DNA of 64,000 bases. Origin: Terribacillus sp. FSL K6-0262 (GTDB lineage Bacteria > Bacillota > Bacilli > Bacillales > Amphibacillaceae). The stretch spans positions 558,001 through 622,000 of the forward strand of contig NZ_CP150277.1 of the NCBI RefSeq assembly GCF_037977385.1. The letters run 5' to 3'. The notes under the pieces are model-generated. The model had not been told where the DNA came from. It saw nothing but the letters and a program-made list of their open reading frames with translations, and did no database searches. Positions within the stretch are counted from its first letter, which is position 1; every line of letters starts with the position of its first letter. The position numbers were made by a program, and so were the translations under genes. This document shows positions 55,388 to 63,384 of the stretch, piece after piece.

Positions 55388-55588
55388 TTAGAATTGACCG
55401 CCGCTAAGCTGAGACTGAGCAGAAGCTACAAGACGTTTCGTGATCTCTCCACCAACAGAACCGTTAGCACGAGAAGTTTCGTTACCGCCTAGAGTCACTC
55501 CGAACTCTTGTGCGATTTCGTATTTCATTTGATCGATTGCTTGTTGTACGCCTGGTACTACCAATTGGTTTGAATTGTTGTTCGCCAT
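55388..55588 (-). CDS. sspB: Alpha/beta-type small acid-soluble spore protein
   Basis: A 66-residue spore DNA-binding protein. [14 protein letters not shown] contains the germination protease GPR cleavage site (after Glu in YEIA), and [23 protein letters not shown] is the second conserved block. It coats spore DNA and protects it from UV and heat. GGAGGTGA precedes the ATG. Upstream, minus strand CAAACTA (positions 55611-55617) is a possible sigma-G -10; its -35 is weak. Which Ssp paralogue it is cannot be fixed from sequence alone. Confidence 0.95.
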   Translation of the reverse strand: MANNNSNQLVVPGVQQAIDQMKYEIAQEFGVTLGGNETSRANGSVGGEITKRLVASAQSQLSGGQF

Positions 55589-55674
55589 GTTTGTTCACCT
55601 CCTATGCCTTTAGTTTGGGCAGGAAGGTGTTTTTTATCACGATTACTTATTGGAACTCCTGGTCAAACATGGCA

Positions 55675-57060
55675 TTACTTCGGATAGGTCATCTCTTCCG
55701 GCTTGATATAGGAATCGAATTGTTCTTCCGTCAGCAATCCGCTTGCCACCGCAGCTTCTTTCAGGGTCGTATTCTCAGCGAATGCTTTCTTGGCAATCTT
55801 TGCTGCATTTTCATAACCGATATGCGGGTTCAAAGCTGTTACGAGCATCAAAGAATCCTGAAGGTTTTTTGCGATTTTTTCTCGATTCGGCTCCAGCCCG
55901 ATCGCACAGCGGTCATTGAAGGATATCATACTATCCGCAAGCAGCTGGGCAGATTGAATGAAGTTGTATGCAATGACCGGTTTGAATACATTCAGCTCGA
56001 AGTTCCCTTGGCTGGCTGCAAAACCGATGGCTGCATCATTCCCCATCACCTGTACAGCTACCATTGTAACGGCTTCGCTTTGAGTAGGGTTCACTTTACC
56101 AGGCATGATGGAGCTTCCCGGTTCATTGGCAGGGATTTCGATTTCGCCGATGCCACAGCGCGGGCCGCTCGCCAGCCAGCGCACATCATTGGCTATTTTC
56201 ATCATATCTGCTGCCAGACCCTTCAGTGCTCCATGCGCATACACGATTTCATCATGGCTTGTCAGAGCATGGAATTTATTTGCGGCCGATCGGAATTCCT
56301 TTCCTGTGGCAACGGACAATTCATGACAGACTTTTTCAGAGAAGTCAGGATGTGCATTCAAGCCTGTCCCGACTGCTGTTCCGCCAATTGCCAATTCCTG
56401 CACATACGGAAGGCTTGTCTTGATCATCTGCTCTGATTTTTCCAGCATGCGATGCCAGCCGCTTATTTCCTGTCCAAGCGTAAGCGGAGTTGCATCCTGG
56501 AGGTGCGTGCGCCCGATTTTCACGATGTCCTGATATGCTTCGGATTTCTCCTTCATTGTTGTTTTGAGCTTATTCAAGGCAGGCAGCACGGTATCTTCCA
56601 GCTGTGTCATAGCAGCTATATGTAAAGCTGTCGGGTAAGTATCGTTTGAGCTTTGGGATTTATTCACATCATCATTCGGATGCAGGCGCGCTTCTTTCCC
56701 TTGTTCCTCCAGCCACTTGTTTCCGACAAAAGCAATGACTTCATTCACATTCATATTGGATTGCGTGCCGCTGCCTGTCTGCCAGACCACCAGCGGAAAA
56801 TGCTCATCCAGCTCCCCATTCATGATTCGATCGGCAGCAAAACCGATAGCGTCACTTTTATCTTTCTCAAGCAAACCCAAGTCATGGTTTGCCTTTGCAG
56901 CACTTTTTTTCAGCAAAGCGAAAGCGTATACAATTTCCTTCGGCATTCTTTCTGTACCAATCGGAAAATTCTCCTTGCTGCGCTGCGTTTGTGCTCCCCA
57001 AAACTTATCTGCAGGAACTTGGATTTCTCCGATTGTATCTTTTTCCATGCGAAATTCCAT
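55675..57060 (-). CDS. fumC: Class II fumarase
   Basis: A 461-residue iron-independent fumarate hydratase of the TCA cycle (CitG of B. subtilis). [13 protein letters not shown] near residue 320 is the signature loop with the catalytic serine. [16 protein letters not shown] near 185 holds the general base histidine, and [12 protein letters not shown] near 95 binds substrate. ATG 57060 with GAGGGG 7 bases upstream is preferred over the internal Met5. It is divergent from a candidate small RNA in the 309-base gap upstream. Confidence 0.96.
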   Translation of the reverse strand: MEFRMEKDTIGEIQVPADKFWGAQTQRSKENFPIGTERMPKEIVYAFALLKKSAAKANHDLGLLEKDKSDAIGFAADRIMNGELDEHFPLVVWQTGSGTQSNMNVNEVIAFVGNKWLEEQGKEARLHPNDDVNKSQSSNDTYPTALHIAAMTQLEDTVLPALNKLKTTMKEKSEAYQDIVKIGRTHLQDATPLTLGQEISGWHRMLEKSEQMIKTSLPYVQELAIGGTAVGTGLNAHPDFSEKVCHELSVATGKEFRSAANKFHALTSHDEIVYAHGALKGLAADMMKIANDVRWLASGPRCGIGEIEIPANEPGSSIMPGKVNPTQSEAVTMVAVQVMGNDAAIGFAASQGNFELNVFKPVIAYNFIQSAQLLADSMISFNDRCAIGLEPNREKIAKNLQDSLMLVTALNPHIGYENAAKIAKKAFAENTTLKEAAVASGLLTEEQFDSYIKPEEMTYPK

Positions 57061-57185
57061 TTTACTTCCCCTCTCCTAGATCTTCATTTGATAAGGCACC
57101 TATATTGTAACAAATAATCAAGCTTTTTGCGGCTCTCATCTTCGGAAGGTTGGCTATGTTTTCATTTTTGAAAAAATTTAATAAT

Positions 57186-57214
57186 TTGGCTACCTTTCCT
57201 GGATACAATATGTT
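57186..57214 (+). promoter_or_regulatory. Candidate promoter of a small RNA
   Basis: TTGGCT (57186-57191), 17-base spacer, TATGTT (57209-57214). No coding gene follows on this strand, but a terminator does about 150 bases later. Confidence 0.45.
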
Positions 57215-57220
57215 AGAATC

Positions 57221-57370
57221 AAGGTGAGTTAATCATTATTCAATTTCTTGTGCAGCAATTGTAAGCACATTTGGACCAGTAAGTCTCTGGCATAGTATGC
57301 CGCTAATAATGTATGTGACCTCCCATCACATAAATTGGAGCCACCGCCCATTTGGACAGTGGCTCTTTTT
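57221..57370 (+). ncRNA. Candidate ~150-nt small RNA with a C-rich hairpin loop
   Basis: It lies between a sigma-A-like promoter and an intrinsic terminator whose T run is on the plus strand, with no open frame or ribosome binding site in between. Predicted elements in order: TGTGC/GCACA stem around 57253-57273, GGCA/TGCC stem around 57290-57303, then a perfect 7-bp stem TATGTGA/TCACATA (57312-57318/57326-57332) presenting the loop CCTCCCA, and finally the terminator. C-rich exposed loops are typical of Firmicute sRNAs that pair with Shine-Dalgarno regions (for example FsrA or RoxS), but I do not recognise this as either. Confidence 0.5.
57338..57370 (+). terminator. Terminator of the candidate small RNA
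   Basis: GAGCCAC (57338-57344) and GTGGCTC (57359-57365) form a perfect 7-bp stem followed by TTTTT on the plus strand. The minus strand lacks a T run after the stem. Confidence 0.75.
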
Positions 57371-58209
57371 CAGTTCTTAAGATCGGACTTCATTTGGAAA
57401 TGCTCCTCCAATGTCGATCCTTCTTCATAGATTTGTTTTGCAAGATCCTTACCGACATAGCGGATATGCCATGGTTCATAGCTATAACCGGTAATGTCAG
57501 ACTTTCCTTCCGGATAGCGGATGATGAATCCATATTCATGTGCATGCTCTGCCAGCCATTTCCCTTCATCCGTGTCGATGAATGTTTCTTCCAGAGCAAG
57601 CGCCATCTCCGCAGAAGTCAAATCGATGGCAAGTCCTGTCTGGTGCTCACTCCGCCCAGGCCTGGACGATACTTTATCCGTTTCTTCCTGCCCTTGAGTA
57701 GCAACGTTATTCTCGTATATTTCCTTTTGTCTTGCTTCCGATCTATAGCCGCTCGCTGCTACCAGCTCCATACCGTCTTTCTTGGAAGCGGCAAACAGCT
57801 CTTCCAATGCTTCGGCTGCCTCTTTGCGCAACTTCCGCTTTTCCAGATGCTCATCAAAATAAAACGGTACATCCGGTTCGACCAGATCCTTCGGTTCCCA
57901 GCCATCGGGGAACTTCCTTGTTTTATTCACGACAACCTCGATACTATCAGGATTATCGACTGTCACAGGGTTTTCGATGGTGCCCACTACATCATCAGCT
58001 TCCACCTGATGCTGGTCAGGCTTTGCATCAGCAGTCTGTTCCTTTTCGGTTCCTTCTTTTTCCTGATTCTGCTCTGCCTGCTGATTTTCTGTCTGTTTCT
58101 CAGCCGTCTTATTCTCATTCGTATCTTGCTCCTGGCTGGTTTGCTCGCTTTGACATCCTGCTGCGACTAATACAGCGCCAAGCACAGCAAACAGCATCAA
58201 ACGCTTCAT
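57370..58209 (-). CDS. VanY-type D-alanyl-D-alanine carboxypeptidase lipoprotein
   Basis: A 279-residue lipoprotein: lipobox LVAAGC near residue 20, then a Gln/Glu/Thr-rich low-complexity linker (about 22-75), then the M15B domain. Zinc ligands are in SEHQTGLAIDL (His and Asp) and EPWHIRYVG (His), with the catalytic Glu next to the latter. It trims the terminal D-Ala of peptidoglycan stems; it resembles YodJ of B. subtilis. ATG 58209 follows GAGGAG by 9 bases; the upstream extension is leader. Confidence 0.9.
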   Translation of the reverse strand: MKRLMLFAVLGAVLVAAGCQSEQTSQEQDTNENKTAEKQTENQQAEQNQEKEGTEKEQTADAKPDQHQVEADDVVGTIENPVTVDNPDSIEVVVNKTRKFPDGWEPKDLVEPDVPFYFDEHLEKRKLRKEAAEALEELFAASKKDGMELVAASGYRSEARQKEIYENNVATQGQEETDKVSSRPGRSEHQTGLAIDLTSAEMALALEETFIDTDEGKWLAEHAHEYGFIIRYPEGKSDITGYSYEPWHIRYVGKDLAKQIYEEGSTLEEHFQMKSDLKN

Positions 58210-58282
58210 TTCTAAAATCTCCTCTTCGCACTTCTTATTTTTTGAAGCTATTATAGCATAGCTATCAAATTTTTTCGCACGT

Positions 58283-58314
58283 AAAAAGACCTGCCTTGTC
58301 CAATGACAGGGCAG
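58283..58314 (-). terminator. Terminator of the IDEAL-domain gene
   Basis: Minus strand CTGCCCTGTC-ATTG-GACAAGGCAG, 9 of 10 paired, followed by TCTTTTT. Confidence 0.8.
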
Positions 58315-58333
58315 ATCCTGTAATTTTATTATA

Positions 58334-58573
58334 TCATTCCAGAACATAAGGGCGATAAGCTTCACTCAATTCCCTGAATCGTTCCTCATCTTTATTATCG
58401 ATGCATGCATTGATCTGGGCTTCCAGTCTATTCTTGTTCCAGGTAAAGTAAAATTCATCCAGCATAAGTCTTGTGGCCAGCTTCACTTCAAACGAAATCT
58501 CCCGCTTTGCTTTCACATAAGAACGCTTCCCCTTCGTTCTTTGCAGACGATAGACAACTTTATGCTTTTTCAT
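58334..58573 (-). CDS. IDEAL-domain protein
   Basis: A 79-residue basic protein. The C-terminal ~40 residues (TRLMLDEFYFTWNKNRLEAQINACIDN then KDEERFRELSEAYRPYV) match the IDEAL domain, a short helical hairpin found in Bacillus proteins such as YpiB and in proteins that touch competence or ClpC adaptors. The N-terminal part is a Lys/Arg-rich strand segment. ATG 58573 follows GGGGGA by 8 bases. Its role is unknown. Confidence 0.82.
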   Translation of the reverse strand: MKKHKVVYRLQRTKGKRSYVKAKREISFEVKLATRLMLDEFYFTWNKNRLEAQINACIDNKDEERFRELSEAYRPYVLE

Positions 58574-58656
58574 GGAACGATTCCCCCTGGGTTCCTTTTT
58601 TCCATTATGCTGGATAAACATTAATTTTGCAACAATTTTCTGATTAGTTGATTAAA

Positions 58657-59916
58657 TTAATGTAAATGCGGAACCGGATTGTGTCTTTGCTCCTCTGGAA
58701 CGGGAGGTTTGATGAATTTTAATGTGAGCAAGGCTGCAATAAGGGCTGCGCCGGCAAATGTCACAATCAGCCAGATAAGATCCGCCTTCAGCAGAATAGC
58801 AACCGCCGGAGGACCAGCCGCCACACCTACATAACGCATGGCGCTCAGCAAGGACGTGATCGTGCCCCGCACATCCTTTTCCATATTGCTTGTGACCAAT
58901 GAGTCCAGACATGGCAGTCCCGCTCCGATTCCCACACCCGCAACAAGGAAGACAGCCATCATGAAGACAATTCCTTTCGAGAAATAGAGTGCGATCGTTA
59001 CGACGCCTGCACAGACCGCTCCTGTGAATGTGATCCATTTCATCAGTCTGCCATTGCTCTTGATCCATTTGCCCGTCAAATAAGAAGAAAGGCATAATGC
59101 CGCCAGCGGTATGGCCAAAACCGCTCCCTTGAGTATGCCATGCATACCATACTTTTCTTCCAGTACAGTGCTCAAATAAAAAAGGATGCCAAAGAGAAGG
59201 AACATAAGAATGGCACCGATAAGGAAAGTTGCTGACAGCCAGCCGCCATGTTCATGGAATGCCGCCTTCGTGTTTTTCATGAATGTTTTGAAATCATTGC
59301 CTTTCTCATCGTCTTTTGGCCTTTTGATAAGGAAGAGGACAAGCAAAAAGGAAATTGCACAAAAAACAGGGATTGCATAAAACGGCAGATACCAAAGGAA
59401 ACCTGCCAGCAGCGCCCCAAGCACAGGGCTTAATACTTTTCCGAAGGTGTTGGCCGTTTCGACAATACCGAGTGTGGCACTGACATCTTCCTCTTTATCG
59501 AACATATCCCCGACAAGCGGAAGGACAACCGGCGCTGCCCCGGCTACCCCTACTCCTTGCAGGATCCTCCCTATCAAAATCCAAAGGTATGGACTTTCAC
59601 TCCCGGTGGCAAAAATTCCAGCTATAAGTCCGCCTGCCCCGGCAATGACCAATGAAGGAAGAATGACAGCTTTGCGCCCGAAACGATCAGACAGAAAGCC
59701 GGCTATAGGAATGAATATGATGGCTACAATCGAATAGAATGTAATGATGAAGCTCGATTGGAGTTTGGTGATATCCAGTTCCTCCTCCATCAATGGAAGC
59801 ACCGGCAGCAGCATGGAATTCCCAAGTGTCATGATCAAAGGGATCGATGCAAGCGACACAATTGACCAGCGCATATCCTTCGGCGATTTACCTGCCGATT
59901 TATTTTGTTCACCCAT
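58657..59916 (-). CDS. MFS drug-efflux-type transporter
   Basis: A 419-residue transporter with 12 predicted helices. Motif A GFLSDRFGRKAVILP is near residue 75. The sequence GVGVAGAAPVVLPLVGDMF near 120 and ETANTFGKVLSPVLGALLAG near 153 include the antiporter motif C region. This layout fits the Bmr/TetA-like drug:H+ antiporter group; YitG of B. subtilis is a similar protein. The substrate is not readable. GGAGAC precedes the ATG. The C-terminus is soluble and histidine-containing. Confidence 0.88.
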   Translation of the reverse strand: MGEQNKSAGKSPKDMRWSIVSLASIPLIMTLGNSMLLPVLPLMEEELDITKLQSSFIITFYSIVAIIFIPIAGFLSDRFGRKAVILPSLVIAGAGGLIAGIFATGSESPYLWILIGRILQGVGVAGAAPVVLPLVGDMFDKEEDVSATLGIVETANTFGKVLSPVLGALLAGFLWYLPFYAIPVFCAISFLLVLFLIKRPKDDEKGNDFKTFMKNTKAAFHEHGGWLSATFLIGAILMFLLFGILFYLSTVLEEKYGMHGILKGAVLAIPLAALCLSSYLTGKWIKSNGRLMKWITFTGAVCAGVVTIALYFSKGIVFMMAVFLVAGVGIGAGLPCLDSLVTSNMEKDVRGTITSLLSAMRYVGVAAGPPAVAILLKADLIWLIVTFAGAALIAALLTLKFIKPPVPEEQRHNPVPHLH

Positions 59917-59982
59917 ATGTCGTCTCCTGCCTTTCGCAAACTACTTTCATTTTCTGCAAGGCACGAGGTTTTTATCCAAATT

Positions 59983-60007
59983 AAAAAATCCCAGCTAAGT
60001 CTGGGAT
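59983..60007 (-). terminator. Terminator of the 74-aa gene
   Basis: Minus strand ATCCCAG-ACTTAG-CTGGGAT followed by TTTTT. Confidence 0.83.
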
Positions 60008-60231
60008 CAATTTGCCTGCGGCAGCAGGACCGAAGTATCTGCATAAGTCCAATAACAATTGCGCCAGCCTTGCTCCCTGGCCAGCTTCTCGAAATTTTCT
60101 GCCTCACTTCCGTAGAATCGGATGATCGCTTGCTCCGGCGTCTCGGCCTCGGGACTGATCACGATATCCAGTTCCTTATAAAAACGCATTCCTTCCAAGG
60201 TGCCTTCAATGATGATCTTTTCCTGGCTCAT
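60007..60231 (-). CDS. Conserved-looking small protein, 74 aa, function unknown
   Basis: A 74-residue acidic soluble protein (begins MSQEKIIIEGTLEGMRF) with predicted beta strands followed by a helix. Near the end is the aromatic motif GWRNCYWTYAD. I do not recognise a family. ATG 60231 follows AAGGGG by about 8 bases; TTG 60240 is too close to it. A dedicated terminator follows, so it is a monocistronic gene. It is divergent from the cation transporter gene. Confidence 0.6.
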   Translation of the reverse strand: MSQEKIIIEGTLEGMRFYKELDIVISPEAETPEQAIIRFYGSEAENFEKLAREQGWRNCYWTYADTSVLLPQAN

Positions 60232-60349
60232 TTTTTTCAACCCCTTCGTATATTGATCAAGCAGAAGAATATAATGTACTATCTTGTACCCATTCTGGAC
60301 AGGCTTTAACCATTCCTGCCCCAGGATGAGATCGGAGGAAATTTTACAT

Positions 60350-61210
60350 ATGAGCCAGTATGATAATTTGCGGGCTGGTGAGAAAGGAGCCTTGCTCAGT
60401 ATAACAGCTTATTTGCTGTTATCCTTCATCAAACTGCTCGCCGCTTACATCGGGGATTCCGATGCGCTGTTTGCGGACGGGCTTAATAATACAACGGATG
60501 TCATAGCATCCGTCGCTGTACTGATAGGATTGCGTATATCGCGGAAGCCGCCCGACCTCGAGCATAAATACGGACATTTCCGGGCGGAGACAATCGCATC
60601 GCTTGTCGCTGCATTCATCATGATTTCTGTTGGACTTCATGTCCTGTTCGACACCTTCGAGCGATTGATGGAACCAGACTACGTCCAGCCTGATATGCTG
60701 ACAGGCTGGACTGCCTTGGGAGCTGCTTTTGTCATGATGGCAGTCCACCGATACAACGCAGCCCTAGCTAAACGCATCAAAAGTTCAGCATTGATGGCTG
60801 CCGCTCAGGACAATCGTTCTGACGGATTGGTGAGTTTAGGTGCTTTCATCGGGATTTCGGGAGCCCAGTTCGGCTATTATTGGCTGGATCCGCTGGCTGG
60901 ATTCATTGTCGGGATATTGATATGCAAAACGGCTTGGGATATTTTCTATGACGCAACGTATTCCCTAACGGATGGATATGATGTGGATAGATTATTAAAA
61001 ATTCGTCAAAGCATCCTGCAGGATGAGGATGTACTCGAGGTCGTCGAAATCAAAGCCAGGCTCCACGGCAATCAATCCCTGGTCGATGTCATCATCCGGG
61101 TCGATGCCTCCCTCAATGTAAAAGAAAGTCACGCCATCACCGAAAGATTGGAAAAGCTGCTCATAAAAAAGCACGACATCTTCCATACCTTCATCCATAT
61201 CGAACCATAA
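60350..61210 (+). CDS. Cation diffusion facilitator, likely manganese efflux
   Basis: A 286-residue CDF with six helices and a C-terminal ferredoxin-like domain (about 205-286) ending in HTFIHIEP. Metal site residues are in DALFADGLNNTTD (helix 2) and AAQDNRSDGLVS (helix 5). Helix 5 has DxxxD rather than the HxxxD of zinc transporters, which is the manganese-type signature, as in MneP/MneS of B. subtilis. It exports Mn2+ with proton exchange. ATG 60350 follows GGAGG by 11 bases; the longer frame from 60284 has no site. Which Mne paralogue it is cannot be decided. Confidence 0.85.
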   Translation: MSQYDNLRAGEKGALLSITAYLLLSFIKLLAAYIGDSDALFADGLNNTTDVIASVAVLIGLRISRKPPDLEHKYGHFRAETIASLVAAFIMISVGLHVLFDTFERLMEPDYVQPDMLTGWTALGAAFVMMAVHRYNAALAKRIKSSALMAAAQDNRSDGLVSLGAFIGISGAQFGYYWLDPLAGFIVGILICKTAWDIFYDATYSLTDGYDVDRLLKIRQSILQDEDVLEVVEIKARLHGNQSLVDVIIRVDASLNVKESHAITERLEKLLIKKHDIFHTFIHIEP

Positions 61211-61212
61211 AA

Positions 61213-61246
61213 AAGCCTATACCGATATACGGTACAGGCTTCTCTT
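61213..61246. terminator. Bidirectional terminator between the CDF gene and map
   Basis: AAGCCTATACCG and CGGTACAGGCTT pair over 11 of 12 positions with a 5-base loop and T-rich flanks. Confidence 0.83.
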
Positions 61247-62001
61247 TATTCATCATCTTGATTTGTCAGGATGACAGGGCCATCCTTGGTGATGACGATT
61301 GTATGTTCATATTGAGCGGACAAAGAACCGTCAATCGTACGGGCCGTCCAATTGTTATCATCCATCTGGCTGCCCCACTCCCCGATATTGATCATCGGCT
61401 CGATGGTGATGACCATACCCTCTTTTAGGCGAGGTCCTTTGTTCGGCAAGCCAAAATGCGGGATATGCGGATCCTCATGGATTGTTGGACCGATTCCGTG
61501 TCCCGTGAAATCACGTACGACAGAGTAACCTTCTGCTTCCGCATATTGTTGGATTGCATGGCCGATATCGCCGATTCGGGCGCCTGGCTGTGCTTTTTCG
61601 ATCCCTTTGTACAAAGATTCCTTGGTTACATCCAGCAAACGCTGGGCTGCTTCACTTATTTCACCCACTCCATACGTCCAGGCAGAATCAGCTAATCCGC
61701 CGTTCAAATTCACGACCATGTCGATAGTGACGATGTCCCCATTTTTCAGCGGTTCATTCCTTGGGAATCCGTGACAGATTTCATCATTGATGGATGCACA
61801 GGTTGCATAAGCATAACCATTGTAACCCTTTTGCTCTGCTGTTGCACCGTGCTTAGCCAAGTACTCCTCGACAAACTGGTCAATCTCCATTGTTGTGATA
61901 CCCGGCTTGATCATGCCGCGGATCTCCTTATGGACATTTGCGAGCAGCTCACCAGCAGCCCGCATCATTTCTATTTCACGCGCACTTTTGCGATTGATCA
62001 T
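61246..62001 (-). CDS. map: Methionine aminopeptidase, type I
   Basis: A 251-residue M24 metalloprotease that removes the initiator methionine. The metal ligands occur in VTIDMVVNLNGGLADSAWT (two Asp), HGIGPTIHEDP (His), ITIEPMI (Glu) and the C-terminal EHTIVITKDG (Glu). EICHGFPRNEP holds the substrate-recognition His. AAAGGAAG precedes the ATG. It is separate from the ribosomal-protein-linked map, so this is the second, MapB-like enzyme (249 aa in B. subtilis). Confidence 0.93.
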   Translation of the reverse strand: MINRKSAREIEMMRAAGELLANVHKEIRGMIKPGITTMEIDQFVEEYLAKHGATAEQKGYNGYAYATCASINDEICHGFPRNEPLKNGDIVTIDMVVNLNGGLADSAWTYGVGEISEAAQRLLDVTKESLYKGIEKAQPGARIGDIGHAIQQYAEAEGYSVVRDFTGHGIGPTIHEDPHIPHFGLPNKGPRLKEGMVITIEPMINIGEWGSQMDDNNWTARTIDGSLSAQYEHTIVITKDGPVILTNQDDE

Positions 62002-62093
62002 TCGTTTCTCTTCCTTTCTGACGACAAAGCTTACTTATCCACTATAAAGTGTATCATATTATGCCAATCCGGTTAAATCGTTACGCTGATTAT

Positions 62094-62516
62094 TCAATCC
62101 AATTGATCGTCGTCTTTCAGATTGGAGTGATTCGCTATCAAGAGGGCAATCACAAGCAATACGATTGCCGATGCATACAGAAGGATGGTGTGAGGATGTT
62201 CATGATCGATGATGATAAGCCGAATGATCGCCGTTATCCCAATATAGATAAAATAGCGAAGCGGAAAGTGATAGTCATGGGTAAAGTACTTGATGATCAA
62301 GCTGATAAATTCGAAATAAAGAAAATAAACGATGATGCCTTCAGCCAGATAAAAATAACTGACCTCTTCATTCTGGATCAGCAGGACATCAAAGATGAAT
62401 ACTGTTTTTTTCAATAGGAAAACAACGAGGATCATCGCGAGGATGGTAAGGGTAAAATTCAGTATCGTCTGGAGAAACACAGCTATGAATGCTGTCCTTC
62501 TCTGTAACTCACGCAT
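62094..62516 (-). CDS. PsiE-like membrane protein
   Basis: A 140-residue protein with four hydrophobic helices and a charged C-terminus. The motif FEFISLIIKYFTHDYHFPLRYFIYIGITAIIRLII is characteristic of the phosphate-starvation-inducible PsiE family. Its function is unknown. Two ATGs (62522 and 62516) exist; the second lies 6 bases after GGGAGGG and is chosen. The open frame runs further upstream, but that part overlaps the divergent ABC gene and is not conserved. Confidence 0.8.
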   Translation of the reverse strand: MRELQRRTAFIAVFLQTILNFTLTILAMILVVFLLKKTVFIFDVLLIQNEEVSYFYLAEGIIVYFLYFEFISLIIKYFTHDYHFPLRYFIYIGITAIIRLIIIDHEHPHTILLYASAIVLLVIALLIANHSNLKDDDQLD

Positions 62517-62661
62517 ATTCATCCCTCCCAGGCTTGTCTTAAATATATTGGGAGTAGGCGTATTATATGCAGTGAGGGTATTGGCTTTTTTTATATAAAT
62601 CCCCCTTGAATATTTGGCAAATAACGACCAGAATGGAAGTAACATACAAGGAGGTTGTCCA

Positions 62662-63384
62662 GTGATACAAATCGACCATGTACATAAACAATATGGAAAT
62701 AAAATTGCCGTGAACGACATCAGCCTGACAGTTCCAAGCGGAAAGATTTTTGCCTTCCTTGGTCCGAATGGAGCCGGCAAATCAACCACGATCAAAATGA
62801 TTACCGGAATCCTGCCGGTTGAATCCGGATCGATCACCATCAATGGCAAAGATATTACGTCAGACACCATCGCCGCAAAAAAAGAATTCGGTTATGTTCC
62901 TGATAGCCCCGATCTTTTCCTGCGTCTCAATGGCCTTGATTATCTTCACTTCATTGGTGATATTTATGGCATTGCACCGGACATACGGACAGAAAGAATT
63001 GAGCGGTACGCAAAAATGTTCAGTATTTATGAGGCATTGGGGAATCAAATCAAGACATATTCGCATGGTATGCGGCAGAAGCTGTTCATAACCGGTATGC
63101 TTGTCCAGCAGCCTTCTGTCTGGATCCTTGATGAACCGATGACAGGATTGGATCCAAAATCCTCCTATCAGCTAAAGGAACTGATGCGTCAGCATGCAGC
63201 GAACGGACATACCGTCTTTTTCTCCTCACATGTCCTGGAGGTTGTGGAACAGCTTTGTGATGAGGTGGCCATCATCCGTAAAGGCGAGCTTCTGTTCCAG
63301 GGAACTCTACCGGAAATGCGGGAGAGATTCCAGTCTGATGATAGCTTGGAGCATATTTTCCTGGAGTTGACACAGGATGCATAA
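62662..63384 (+). CDS. ABC transporter ATPase (exporter type)
   Basis: A 240-residue ATPase. Walker A is GPNGAGKSTTIKM near residue 40, the signature stretch is YSHGMRQKLFITGML near 138, Walker B is VWILDEPMTGLDP near 157, and the H-loop is in FFSSHVLEVVEQ near 193. The start is GTG 62662, 6 bases past AAGGAGGTT. It overlaps the downstream permease by 8 bases. This pairing resembles YthP-YthQ of B. subtilis, an exporter with unknown substrate. Confidence 0.9.
   Translation: MIQIDHVHKQYGNKIAVNDISLTVPSGKIFAFLGPNGAGKSTTIKMITGILPVESGSITINGKDITSDTIAAKKEFGYVPDSPDLFLRLNGLDYLHFIGDIYGIAPDIRTERIERYAKMFSIYEALGNQIKTYSHGMRQKLFITGMLVQQPSVWILDEPMTGLDPKSSYQLKELMRQHAANGHTVFFSSHVLEVVEQLCDEVAIIRKGELLFQGTLPEMRERFQSDDSLEHIFLELTQDA

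Noticed and set aside
55510..56436. A 308-codon open frame on the plus strand across fumC
   Set aside because: Antisense to well-conserved fumarase; no ribosome binding site and a low-complexity cysteine-rich product.
57221..57370. RoxS/RsaE or 6S RNA identity for the candidate sRNA
   Set aside because: No TTTCCCC repeats of RoxS/RsaE and no long bulged rod of 6S RNA are seen; only the C-rich loop is shared in principle.
57352..58170. A 272-codon plus-strand frame over the VanY-type gene
   Set aside because: Begins in the terminator T run of the candidate sRNA and is antisense to a protein with complete M15 motifs.
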